A DNA stretch of 64,000 nucleotides from Paramormyrops kingsleyae (lineage: Eukaryota; Chordata; Actinopteri; Osteoglossiformes; Mormyridae). Each line of letters opens with the position of its first letter. The stretch's first letter is position 1. A model generated the notes under the pieces. It did not search any database. It was not told the DNA's origin and was given only the letters and a program-made list of their open reading frames with translations. The position numbers and the translations under genes were made by a program. Shown here in pieces: positions 14,601 to 28,603 of the stretch. Location: positions 9,131,103 to 9,195,102 of the forward strand of contig NC_132809.1 of the NCBI RefSeq assembly GCF_048594095.1, read 5' to 3'.

Positions 14601-17600
14601 GGTGGGGCTCCCATTAAACTTTGGATCTTGAAGATTCAAACTGAAAAACCATTGATGGAAACCCACAAATTTCAAAAAAGAAAAAAAACAAACATTTTTC
14701 GCGATTTTTGTTTAAGTTTGCTAGAGGTGTTTTTTAATAGAGGATCAAAAGCAGTATTTGCAAACTGCAATGGAAAAAGAATCTGCAAATTGTTACACCA
14801 AACTAGTGCTGGGCGATAAAACGATCTCGATTTTTTATCGATAAAAAATAAGGACGATCACGATGATACACCCAGACTATAAAACTCGATCAACCAAGTT
14901 TGCTCCGTTTTAGAGAATGCACTGAGACAGACAAATCGATGGCCTATCGAGCAGAGGTTTACTGAATGCCAGCACAACAGCCAATCACCGACAACGTTGT
15001 AATTTTACCCATCCTCCCTTAAAGAAGCAATGGCTGCATTCAACTTGGGCTTTGGTCTGTCTGTAGCTGACACGACGTGGAGTGCGATGTGCTGGCGGCT
15101 GCAGGGGTGGAGTATAAACTGACTGCAGCCAAGTCGGACAACTTCTACTCCTCGTAGTCTGCGAGACCTGACTGCAATGGCCGCACTGCCAGAAGGGTGT
15201 GGATAAATCCAGGGCTGTGGAGTCGGTAGATAAATGCTCCGACTCAGACTCCTCAGTTTCTAAATCTTCCGACTCCGACTCCCCGACTCCGACTCCTCTG
15301 TATGTATATACTATGCTAATGTATTTTCTACATCCATTGAAGGAAAGGAAGGCAACATACATGTCATTTCACCACAGAACTGCTGGCTAGGAAGCCAACA
15401 CTCTACTATAATGCCAGATTAAAGACAAACACAATGAAAACAAGGTTTCAAGGGTAGCGCATAGCGAAGGGGAGCCGACGGAGCTGAGAACACACCAGAT
15501 GATTTTTCAGGTGTTTGGCGCGTGATGACTCGTTGAACGGCCGAAAAATCGGCAGTGCATCTGTAAATGTATGGGGGGCTTTAGGCTAGGTTCACAGTTC
15601 CCTGTAACAGTGGAACACGACACAATGGAAAGCGGTGCCGCACCTTACCTGTGCATTACATCCCATATAGTGACGCATACAGTCAATGAAAAGCATGCTT
15701 CATGGTTACTTGACATGTTCGTTTCGTGGTAACATTATGCACTGCATGCATTGGGCTTTATTCTTACAGCAGAGAAGTAGTTCATTATGACTGTTTGTGA
15801 ATTGGGACATTTCAACTTACTTTTTTAATTCCCATTTAAATTTAGTAGGAGTCGGAGTCGGTTAACTTTTTGCCGACTCCGACTCCAGGTACCCAAAACT
15901 GTCTCCGACTCCTCGACTCCGACTCCACAGCCCTGGATAAATCTACACAAATATCACCTGCATGCACATTACTTCTTTTACAATAACCAGCTCCTGATAC
16001 AAACTGTTAGCAGTGAATAAAACTATTGTGCATAGTGACTCTGTGTAAAAAGATAGCTGCCAGGAAAAAGCTCAAATACATGTATTTCAAGGATTCAAAG
16101 TTTTTATTGTCATGTACAGAGTACAATGCAATTCTTACTTGAATGCCTTCTTTCAGACTGGACGATTAAACAAATAAAGCTGCAAAACATTACAGTAACT
16201 AACAATAAATAAACCACTAACTTAGATGTACTGTTAGAGCATTTATGTAATTTATTTAAAACTTTATTTTACCAAAGGAAATGAACTGAAACCAGTTCTC
16301 ACTGCTCTACGTGCTTTTCTGGAGAAATACCAGATTACGCATCGGAACTGCCAGGGATACAAACGTCATGCGTGTAACTAAAATCTTCAGCCAATAAGGG
16401 CAAAGTTGTGTCGTCACTGAGGCGGTTCCAGTTTGTGCTGCACGGTCTGTCTCAAGTCGTCTTGCTCTCGCGAGGATTTTGTACCATGTGACATGGTGAC
16501 ATGGTGACATGGTGACATGTGGTGACGTTTTGCAGCGCCGGACAAAAAAAATCTAACCGTGATTTGGCATTTTTTTGAATAAGTGTTTTTTGTTTGGTTT
16601 AGATTTCTACCTCAGAATTTTAAGAAGTTAAGAGACCAAGAATAGAGGAAGATGCTTGTTGTAGTCAGTTCTGTCCTGCTTTATCTTATGTTTGCCCTTT
16701 AACATATTTGCAATATTATAGTTTTGCACATTGTTACATTATCATATGGTTTTGTTCATTTGAGCTATGTTTCTTTGAATACTTGAAAACCAATAACCTT
16801 TTATAATTTTAAGGGAATTTTGTATGTAAACAGTAAAATTTGTTGGAAAATAAGTATTTGTTTACTAATATTGTTTATTTCAATGTATTCATTCTATTTG
16901 TCAGAATAGGGTTATTTTTATTATTACATTATTACATGGAACGGCATTGTGAAACTAATATCGATAATTATCGATATCGGTCAAAACAGGAAAAAATATC
17001 GTTATAACTTTTGCCATATCACCCAGCTCTACACCAAAGATAAAATAATTTACTTCTTCTAGAGCAACTACATTGTGAAAAGCCTGCTCCATTCTGAAGT
17101 GCAAGACATGGACCTTAATCTCACCTGATGATAAATAGCCATATTCGTTTGCATGACATCTATTAATGGAAAAACACCCTATTCTACCCTCCAATGTAAC
17201 TTTTTCCAGTTGTACAACAGTTTTATTAGGATGTGCAAAAACAATGGTGAATCGGATATTGACACCCTGAAGGGTTACATTCACTGAATTTGAGCAGGGC
17301 TTTCGGCCGGGGAGTGAACATGATCACCAACAGAAAAAGGCAACAGTGAATTAGATATCAATCCTAACATGAAAGCTAGGTCATATGTAGAAGTTTCAGG
17401 GTAAAACACTCATTCAGGCGATCTGGAAAATACAGCCACCATGAAAGCTATTGCAAATAAGCTTGGCTACACATTATCATCATTTTGCAGCAAAGTAAAA
17501 GGATGTGTTTGTGAGTACAGAGGCTTGCCACCGCAGGAGCTGCAGAACACTGTCAGACAGACAGGACTGCTGGGAAAGGCGGCTTTAAAAAAATGTGTAT

Positions 17601-19761
17601 ATTGATAAGGTGTGCCATGATATTGTAATTTACTGCATGATATTGCCACGGTTTGCCTGTAATTTTAATACAGCCGGTGGGGAAATTCATAACTGACAAT
17701 AATTGAAAAAGGTTGCAAAATTGTACAGGAGAGAAAACTGACAGTTGCCTAATTTATAAGGTGATAAACACAGGTGGGAATAATGCTGAAGACATATTAA
17801 ACGATTACATACATTCTTTAGGCTATTACGAGACATTACACTCACAGAGGCTTACAATACTAATCATACCCGACAGGCTAATATATGAATTCAAACTCGG
17901 AGAAAAGACCTCGAGGAAACAATGTTGGGGAAAAAAAACAAGATACCTACCCCAAACCGACATCAACTGAAACCTCACAGAGAATGTTTTCCGGTACACC
18001 TGCTATACGTCGACTGAGTCGTACCCATCCCCCTCCCAGATACAAACACACACTAATAACATAAATGATTCATCATATAGGACCCCGGTGACTCACTCTA
18101 ACACAATGTCATTTTCCTAAATGAATATTCAGTAGATTTCCCCAAAAAATCAGCCAAATCTGAATGAGTTCATTTGATCAATCTATATATCTACATACAG
18201 CCAACATCATCTTAATTAGCCAAAATATTATGGTCTTAAACCTATTTTTTTTTTTTTTGTAAATTATCCAAATCGAACTGGAAACATTTTTATTTAATCA
18301 AAGACAAATCCCCTTTAAATCGTTTTAAAATTCATTTACAAAATGACCAACTCCTTATTGGAATGGTAGTTACTTTACAAGAGGCCCGTGTTCGTAATTA
18401 ATATAGGGCCTATAGCACATATGATATGCTGCATGTATAAAGACAGCTCAGATTTCTGGCAGGAATATTTTGATAATTAACTGTTTTCAGATTTAATTAG
18501 CCATCTCCTCAGACGTCTCATGGATATCTCTAGTAGCATTAAAGTCGTTTTAGGGGCACAATTAACTAACTAGCAAGATTCAAGAAACACAGTGAACATG
18601 TAATTTCTCCAACCGCTGTTCTGAAAACAATCTCCGATTTAGGTCCAACTAGAAAGGCAGCACCGCAGCATAATTTGAACAAAACATATAGAAAGGTACT
18701 CATTCAAGATAATAGCCTATGATTATATAAAGCAACAAATCAAGTTAGATAGATTATATAAATACGAAGCATTTACATCTTTTCCCAGGACTAAAACCAA
18801 ACAAAAAAATTACATTTGCACGTTTGATCTCAAACTTAAGCAGCTCAAAAACTCGCATCACGATTTTTTTTTAAATAAAAGCGTTAACGCAGGCAGTAAA
18901 GTTGCATTTTAATTTTCCATGTAAAAAAATCAGCAGTCGACCCTTAAAGCCTAAAAAAGCTGTAATCAAATACACTACACGTCAGTGTCGATACAACTTA
19001 GTGTCAGGGCTCCGGTCCAAGTAATCATGGCTGCGACACAGTGGATCACCATGTTTTCCTTTACAAAACACCATTTGTACATAAACAACCATCCGACTAT
19101 GACTACTATTGCAGACTTCTGAAAAAGAAAACTTTGAATATATTTGCTGCTTTAACAAACAACCCCAATTACAAAAATCAAAAGCATTTTTTCCCAGTAC
19201 GTAGGCCTATTTCATTGTACAGTATCTCTCCAGCTCACCGCAGTAAGTGCCGATAAAACGGTCACGGGATAACCAGAAGCATATGGCGCGGCTCCAGAAA
19301 GCGCAGATGAATGAAACAGCATACTGTAGCACAATTTATGCGCTAATTAAACCCTTAACTCGCTAATCCTGTAAAGCACAATGGGCAGCCATATGCCACT
19401 TTAATCTTATTATACTGACAATATGGCAGTTTATTAACAAGCGCACGTTTTGTTTTCAGGTAGGCTGCCGATTCAACATGAACGCCGGACCCCGTACTAA
19501 GTAGAAGCTGTTGGGTAAAGTAAAAAGGAAACAATGTTACACCGAGTTGCTTGATATTTGGAAAACATTTAGATAATTCAATATAAATACATAAATACAA
19601 AAAATAAGATACTGGATCATTTTTGCCGCAGGAACAGAGATTCCTTCATATAGCTGAATTTTTGCCCAATACGAGCCTTCCTGGATTGTTACCGTGAGCC
19701 ATCACCTCTGCCGTGTTAAACTCACCATTTGCGCCTTGCTGCTGCCGGAGTTGTCCACCAT
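141..19761 (-). CDS. arid3b: arid3b-like gene, 5' part (three coding exons; 3' part outside window)
   Basis: ARID3/Bright/dead-ringer family transcription factor, a nuclear protein that binds AT-rich DNA. The predicted join is 19726-19761, 13612-14283 and 141-215 (minus strand), giving 261 residues that end just before the expected ARID domain (next residues would be LYELD-type). What is seen: a Gln/Arg-rich segment near residues 41-70, an Ala-rich stretch (71-86), a strongly acidic stretch (about 118-151), a VKQE sumoylation-like motif (202-205), and a WGYGESFKQ block matching the WTYEEQFKQ that precedes ARID in ARID3A/3C. The third exon carries the WNDDADGGRG...RDFAK block that I recall from human ARID3B and not from ARID3A or ARID3C. 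That block, plus the neighbouring cox5a and rpp25 (all 15q24 in human), favours arid3b over its paralogues. All internal exon junctions are phase 0. The ARID and REKLES regions are not in the window. Confidence 0.9.
3023..3490. repeat. possible inverted-repeat (MITE-like) element
   Basis: The left side has tgtttccacca (about 3025-3035) and the right side has tggtggaaacg (about 3476-3486), which is the inverse complement. Related GTTTCC and GTGGAAAC words and gccagtgctgg-type blocks recur in between in both orientations. This looks like a short non-autonomous DNA transposon, but the ends and target duplication are not clear. Confidence 0.35.
3739..3790. repeat. (AAGC/AAAC)n simple repeat
   Basis: Imperfect tetranucleotide tandem repeat of aagc and aaac units. 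It explains the Lys/Gln/Ala-rich spurious frame that crosses it. Confidence 0.85.
5755..5783. repeat. (CA)n microsatellite
   Basis: Dinucleotide CA tract immediately left of the first copy of the inverted-repeat element that begins near 5787. Confidence 0.95.
5787..6020. repeat. CA-linked inverted-repeat element, copy A
   Basis: Degenerate copy of the family best seen at 41075-41340. It opens with tatctttgtgggga, then the diagnostic ccctaacc...ataagtaacc block, then an AT-rich ttgcagtcacagatttta core and a right end with cctgccccacaagg. The right terminus is more decayed than the left. Confidence 0.75.
6231..6430. repeat. degenerate fish SINE/LINE tail-like repeat
   Basis: Contains the common fish repeat phrase 'tttgcttagcagacatttta' (about 6247-6266) followed by a decayed tail. 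Recognised by resemblance to widespread fish interspersed repeats; the family is not assigned. Confidence 0.4.
11135..11155. repeat. poly-C run (about 20 nt)
   Basis: Uninterrupted C homopolymer in arid3b intron 2. Similar C or G runs occur at about 11941, 12235, 12280, 13100, 26829, 44161 and 56537. Confidence 0.9.
11558..11600. repeat. (CA)n microsatellite
   Basis: About 20 CA units. The minus-strand cysteine/valine-rich frame over it is an artefact of the repeat. Confidence 0.95.
13100..13119. repeat. poly-G run
   Basis: Roughly 19 consecutive G on the plus strand. Several spurious glycine- or proline-rich frames on both strands cross it. Confidence 0.9.
13612..14283 (-). CDS. arid3b: arid3b coding exon 2 (224 codons)
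   Basis: Open from the acceptor ttctcttag|CCC at 14284 to the donor TTCAAACAG|GTGGGA at 13611, exactly 672 bases and phase 0 at both ends. It encodes a Gln/Arg-rich helix-prone segment (VMEQLQRQQQ, then ERKERHMRES and IKYAQQLAAQQ), an Ala-rich run, and an acidic tract of Asp/Glu. A Ser/Pro region with VKQEPEDG and the WGYGESFKQ end follow. The VMEQLQRQQQ start resembles the MEPLQQQ start of human ARID3B, so translation could also begin at that internal Met. The reverse-strand frames over this exon are shadows. Confidence 0.92.
15210..15935. mobile_element. nested hAT-type element with GACTCC-rich ends (726 bp)
   Basis: Starts cagggctgtggagtcgg and ends with the inverse, ctccacagccctg. It is flanked by a perfect 8-bp direct repeat gataaatc (15202-15209 and 15936-15943). 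Both ends carry arrays of GACTCC/GGAGTC. The perfect duplication and inverted ends are hallmarks of hAT-superfamily insertion. No transposase is encoded, so it is non-autonomous. Confidence 0.88.
16486..16527. repeat. short tandem repeat, gacatggt-type unit
   Basis: Four near-identical units of gtgacatg in tandem inside the outer hAT-like element, probably replication slippage. Confidence 0.85.
19726..19761 (-). CDS. arid3b: arid3b coding exon 1 (start codon, 12 codons)
   Basis: Reads MVDNSGSSKAQM from an ATG at 19761 in good context (G at -3, G at +4), with an in-frame TAG four codons upstream. It ends at a strong donor, AAATG|GTGAGT. Joining to the acceptor at 14284 keeps the frame exactly (phase 0) and gives M|PSLSQEGSLG. 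The other frames through the exon would hit a stop after the same join. There is no family match for these 12 residues, so the alternative is that this exon is 5'UTR and translation starts at the Met in AVMEQL of exon 2. Confidence 0.55.
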
Positions 19762-20215
19762 CCCTGCTTCCTACGCAAACCTTTTCCCTCTTCGCTGGCA
19801 CTCTCTCAGTCGCAAACCACCACGCCGGAGCAGCGCTCATTCACGGGGTTTTCAGCCCTCCTTCTTCTCCCCGACGGAAAGGCGATGAAGCGCAAGGTTC
19901 CGTCGCCGAATTAAATACGCCACTCTATAATAATAATAATGCTTAAAAACTATCGACAGAAAAGAGCGACTTCATTTCTCGGAATGCTTCGCCATTGGGT
20001 TCCCTACCCTTTACTCGACTTTCCAGGCACTGAAGTGCACCCCCGCCCCAGCACGCATCTAAGGCCCGCCCCGTGGCAGCAACAAGTTCCCCAGCGGCAC
20101 CGACAGCTTGAATAATTACGGACTTATGCAAATGAACGGAGATCACATGGCGAGCTACCGACAAACCCAGAGATTGATTGCGAGATATGCGCGACATGCA
20201 TGGGTCTCATCATCA
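19762..20215 (-). promoter_or_regulatory. putative arid3b 5'UTR and promoter region
   Basis: GC- and CpG-rich compared with its surroundings, directly upstream of the predicted first exon. It contains a perfect octamer ATGCAAAT at 20126-20133. No TATA box is evident. The transcription start cannot be placed from sequence alone. Confidence 0.45.
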
Positions 20216-20234
20216 TCATAATCGCAATTTAAAT

Positions 20235-20460
20235 AGTATTTAGTATGGGGGTTCCGGTTAGGGGACCGCTACCGGTCCGCGGCCGGTATTCCAATGGGCC
20301 GCAGGACGCTGGTGGCTAATCTCTATATATTTTCGGTTTTCTACAACCCGTCACGTTCACGTGTCTATCTGAGAAAAAAACTGGAAACGATTAAACTTAT
20401 GAAATAACCGATCGATCTGTACCGGTCCGCGGCTCAGATCCCCTACTTTAGGGTGCGCCT
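20235..20460. repeat. possible repeat with repeated accggtccgcgg word
   Basis: The word accggtccgcggc occurs twice (about 20271-20283 and 20420-20432) within a segment otherwise unlike its neighbours, in the style of decayed fish DNA transposons. Ends and family are not resolved. Confidence 0.35.
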
Positions 20461-23400
20461 ACACAGAGCACACACAAGTTAATAATTACCATTTGTGGTA
20501 TTAAGTAGATAGTCAGAGTTATTTTCGTTCTTTCATTGCTAAATTCATTCAATAGCCTTCTTTTATATTAGTGCTTTGTAAAAATTTTGCCCGACTTTTG
20601 TTAGAACAGAAAACGTTCTCATTTAGTTTGTGGATTTTAAAGTGACAAATATTTTGAATTAGATTATATTTTAGTATAATACGTTTTATTTTATTGTGAT
20701 CTTTATGTTCTTCCACCGATTATCACGTGTACAGCTTCAGGTGTGTACAATAGGATAGTTAATGTGGCATACACTGTTTTCTTTTATTATTGGTATTTCA
20801 AGAATAAAAGATGGCATCGCATTACAGGGGAAAAAACATCCTCTCACGAACAAGAAACGTCGAATTTATTTAATATCTGCACGATGTTTAGTCTGAAGAA
20901 GCCTGAGCATGAAGGCAGAATCGGAATGCTGCTCGTTGTTTAGAAAACATTTCACTTTAAAGATATATAGTATTGCTACTAAAGTTAGATAAACGTAAGG
21001 TACAATTGTATTATCAGTGATGGAGGTTTTAAATTAAGCTTTTAAATAATGAGTACTTGTCGAATATAGCCTACCGACTGGCTCTCAAAATTATACGAGT
21101 ATTCGCGTATATAACAGGCTTATTTTTCCCAAAAATTATTTCCCGTAATCTTTGGGCCGTAAAGATGGGCCTAGCCTGCTCTCTGGCGGCCAATGCAGCT
21201 GACGCGTCTGCGATTTTGTTGGGAATTGGCATTAGCTCAGCGTGACACATTTAGATATTTAAATCCAACTTTGACGCGTAGACGTAAATGCTGTTGCCGT
21301 GATTGTCTTACCTTGCTTTGTACGTCCAGATGTTTCAGGATATAGGGGACAGGAGCATTGGGTAGACCTATTTCAAATTGCGAGATAATCTTGTCATAAT
21401 GAAGAAGCTTCTCTAGATCGCTGAGCGTTACTTATTGTTAACTTGTTACTTATTGTGGACCTTGTTGAATTACACTAAACGCATGACGCAGTACCTCTAC
21501 CTCATCACTACACTGTGGAGGTGACAGTCGGCATGGAAATCATGGGCCGGCAGGGTTGGGAGGGGATTACTCGACAGCAAGCATCACCATAGGCACAACA
21601 CACTGAGTTAGGGGAGTATAGCTTCACATTTTGGCTAAGTTCAGATGTAAGGATAATGGAATATCAGTTGGAAGAAGGGGGAAAAAAGACAGTAATCTGT
21701 TCAACACCTGAAACCCTACAGGACCAGGTTTCAGAGCATTTAAGGAAGTGGTCCTACAATTTTAATCCCAGGAGGTAACCTTATGTCAAGAAGGAACTTC
21801 ATACTGATTTAGTAGTCGGCAAGCAGTATTCACAGAAAAAGGGCACATCTGGTAACTTCGTAAAATGCTTTGTCGTAGAAAACATTTTGTCGTTCCTAAT
21901 TACTGGCTAACAGATCTGCCTGTTACAAGATAATCTGCCATTTTTACAAGGTACATTGGAAAACCTTGGATTTTGATAACCTATCCAGCTCTTTGTGAGA
22001 CACAGTTTTTGGGAGTCAGAATGCAGGGTATGTGAGAATTACTCAAGGGCTCAACAGTGATATGATTATTCTACCAGTCACAGGATTCAAACCAACACCC
22101 TTCTTGACATGGATAATTTAATTGGCTGAGCTACTCATTGCCCCCATATTTCAAGGAAAATAAATGATAGTGGTCCTACAACATAGTTGGACCAACTATA
22201 TACATAAAGCACTTAACATTTACTGTTTAGCTAGTTTAATCAACAATCCTTTTGGTTGGAAAGTAAGCAAATAGACATGCTGTCCCTTCGATAAGAGATA
22301 AGGGGTCTGGTGTAACATATTTCAGAGATTACAAACAAGCAAGCAACCTAGAGTAAAACAAAGCTTGACGACTGTGTTCAGAATTACTGGCAATTAGGAA
22401 ATTAAACCAGAAACACTCACAAAAACACACTGATCTATAGATTTTATGCACAGAAAATGTCATCTGCAGCTCGTAAGCAAACTCCAACCAGACACCAGTG
22501 TGCAACGCCCTCTTCACCCTCAAATAAAAGGCCAGCGAGACAAACATGTGGAAAACTTGAACATCAAGCCAAACTCACAGTTTCGAGCACACAGGAGATG
22601 CACATCAATCACAGACCAAACCTCTCGTATGGCCACATATACCAGCACATCCAGGGGATCCCCAGATGTTCTCAAGTCAACTGGGAGATATAATCCTTTC
22701 AGCACATCCTGGATCTGCTCTAGAGATGTCTGCAGATCTCCAACCACCTTGTTTCACCATTGATAGTAAACCCACATAAGCCTTTGGAGAAGCCCCATGT
22801 CTACCTCCCATACATAAAATCTTTCAGCCTTGTCCAATGACCTCACCACCATGGAGCTGCTCAGTGCCCTTTAACCGCAGTGAGAACCAAACCACCTGCC
22901 AATCTCATGTACTTAAACTCAGGTACTTAAACTCCTTCATCTGGAGCTGCCAAGTATAATATCTGTTGCTTCATGCTCATTAAAGTGCTCAAGCGTGTCC
23001 TGGAGATCCTGACTGGATAAGGGTAAAAGCATGAAAATAGCAGAGATGTCAGCTCCACTCCACCACAGCAGACACCATTCCAACAACAGCTGGTCCTACA
23101 TATCCTGCCCATTAAAATTACAAAGCGCGGAAAGAAAAAGCTTCAGTGACAGAGGGCAACACCTTCTGTAAAGGACTTTTATGCCAAGTATGCAGACATA
23201 ACCCTTAAAAACAGGGACCTCCACCACCTGTATGCATGAAGCCTCACAAACATGATTCTGGAGAAACTACAAACACAAATATCCTTTAAAGATAAACCGT
23301 CCTTTATTAGGGCTCCATAATTATTTATACACATTTGGACAGATTTCATGTCACAGGAAGATCAGGAAGCTTGGCTGAGGCTTGAAGTGCAGTGGGACCA

Positions 23401-23690
23401 GCGGTTCTTCTGAAGACCTGATGGGACATTGAGAGCAAAGAATTACAAGACGCATCTCCAAACCTTCATGGAATGTTCACAAATAAATTAGCACAAACGA
23501 ATTACCGGTAAATAAACATCAGCAGAACTCACTATGCAAATACCCTAAAATGAATGCAAAGAGAGACAGGATTAGACCTTGCAATTCAAGCACTATTTAA
23601 AACACATTTTTAGCCACCATGGTAAAACGCACAATTCCTGAGGACTTTTGATATTACAGACTTTCAGCTGCAAGCCAGCAGCCGTGTGGT
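20461..23690. other. intergenic between arid3b and cox5a
   Basis: No gene recognised. Around 22080-22140 there is a decayed piece resembling the common fish repeat phrase 'ggattcaaaccaacaccc'. At about 22620-22760 the minus strand resembles the 3' region of a fish non-LTR retrotransposon ('gattatatctcccagttgac'). The rest appears unique and AT-rich. Confidence 0.6.
22620..22760 (-). repeat. decayed non-LTR retrotransposon-like fragment
   Basis: The minus strand reads ...ggattatatctcccagttga... followed by a ggggatcccc...gatgtgctgg block. This pattern is typical of the 3' ends of abundant fish LINEs. Too decayed to assign. Confidence 0.35.
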
Positions 23691-23698
23691 ACTGTACC

Positions 23699-24440
23699 TT
23701 AGTGTTGCACAGGATACTGGTACTGAAAAGGTACTGCAGCACATTTTTGAAAGCTGTTCGGCATTACATTTTTAGTACCTGTACCAATTACACTATTACA
23801 TACATCGGTAACGCTATATTCTCAAGCGAATCCAACTGTTTGAATATAGTTTAGCACATTTGATTGATCTGGTCTAAGCGTTCTGCATAAAAAAGTGAAG
23901 CTATTAAAAAGTCAGCTAGTTAAATACATAGTTCAAGTCAGTGATTTACACTAGTAATCGTATAATAATAAAGCAACAGCTCATACTATAAAGAGACAGG
24001 CTATGTTGACGTCATCTAACTAGCACCTGTTCCTACAGATTATCAGCCTACGCTGTTTTAAGCAGTTAGACAATCAAGCACAATACACTGTGCGGGAAGT
24101 TTTTTTTTTAAAAAAAAAAACCCATTTATGGAGCAGATGAATTGGAACATAGCTGAAGAAACTGCTACAAACATTCTAATATTCTATATTATACGTTAGC
24201 TATTAATATCTGAAGTGGAGATTAATAGTGATGAGTTTCATAATGGCAGAAATACAGTTTACAGTCTTGCGTGCCAGCATGTTTATTTTTCTTTTCTTCA
24301 GCGCAGTGATATGAATCAGTGATGTGACATAAGAGCACAACTTAACAATCAATATTTGACTTTTTCTCTGTTATAGTTGCTGCGCTGGTATCGAGACACC
24401 TAAAGTGATATGGAGGTAATTTTGGCATTGTGACAACACT
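23699..24440. mobile_element. hAT-like non-autonomous element (742 bp) downstream of cox5a
   Basis: The left end agtgttgcac and the inverted right end agtgttgtcac match a TAGTGTTG-type hAT terminus. The flanking octamers actgtacc (23691-23698) and actgcacc (24441-24448) agree at 7 of 8 positions, consistent with an aged target duplication. Internally both ends contain tggtac/ttggca-like inverted words. No transposase frame. Confidence 0.6.
24282..24287 (-). terminator. candidate cox5a poly(A) signal (AATAAA)
   Basis: TTTATT on the plus strand, i.e. AATAAA on the minus strand, about 330 bases after the cox5a stop. I found no AATAAA or ATTAAA between the stop codon and this site. It lies inside the hAT-like element 23699-24440. 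Confidence 0.4.
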
Positions 24441-24617
24441 ACTGCACCCACAGACATAAATTACAGGGGGCTGGGGGGGGTTTGTAGCTCCCACAATAAT
24501 CAAAACTGGCTAGTACAACCCCCCCAATAATTATGTCACTGCCTAAATGAGTGAATATCTCAACCTGCCCAATGTTCAAACCAAAGTTATGCCCTTGACT
24601 GTACCTACACGCTGATA

Positions 24618-28327
<3,710 letters not shown>

Positions 28328-28379
28328 GATGCTCTATTTAAAAAAGAGACAGAGAAACTGAAACTCAAGCGTGCTAGTC

Positions 28380-28565
28380 AGAGAAGGGCACCGGAACAAC
28401 GAAGACAGTGCGCATGCGTAGCGCCATTAACGTAGCCGTTCTGCGGAAGTTGGCCCCATAGATATCGCTTACAGCGCACGCATGCGCAGCGCCACTGACG
28501 CGCGCGTGGTGCGGAGGTTGGCACGCCTACGGTGCTCCCTGCGCAGGCGCCATTTCCGAAAGCAC
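28380..28565 (-). promoter_or_regulatory. cox5a promoter: NRF-1, YY1 and ETS-like motifs in a duplicated unit
   Basis: A short CpG-rich block just upstream of cox5a. NRF-1-like palindromes are present: tgcgcatgcgta (28410-28421), cgcatgcgcagc (28479-28490) and ctgcgcaggcgcc (28539-28551). Each is followed by gcgcca; the first (gcgccat) and third (gcgccattt) are YY1 cores on the opposite strand. GGAAGT/GGAAAT words fit ETS/NRF-2 sites. This motif set is well known for nuclear genes of respiratory subunits. A 44-base unit (28411-28454) recurs at 28479-28522 with about 77% identity. Confidence 0.75.
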
Positions 28566-28589
28566 CGAAGGCCCTGCTCTTTTTTTGCA

Positions 28590-28603
28590 CCTACATCCCC
28601 GTT
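28590..28603. repeat. L1 target-site duplication, left copy
   Basis: cctacatccccgtt, identical to 30103-30116 on the far side of the LINE. Confidence 0.93.

Larger units (their letters stand above)
14803..17029. mobile_element. hAT-like DNA transposon, non-autonomous (2.2 kb)
   Basis: The left end reads agtgctgggcgata and the right end, inverted, reads agagctgggtgata, followed inward by ATCGATAATTATCGATAT-type sequence. The 9-base word tacaccaaa flanks both sides (14794-14802 and 17030-17038), consistent with the 8-bp target duplication of hAT elements. No transposase frame is visible. It contains the nested element 15210-15935 and a decayed repeat (about 16085-16210) with the phrase 'caaagtttttattgtcatgt'. 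Confidence 0.75.
14284..19725 (-). other. arid3b intron 1 (5.4 kb) with nested transposons
   Basis: Runs from the strong donor AAATG|GTGAGT at 19725 to the acceptor at 14284. It holds the hAT-like element at 14803-17029 with a second element inside it. The remainder (17039-19640) is AT-rich unique-looking sequence with no exon recognised. Confidence 0.6.

Noticed and set aside
16955..17284. Minus-strand 109-codon frame
   Set aside because: The frame crosses the right border of the hAT-like element, so its C-terminus is transposon DNA; the rest has no recognisable family.
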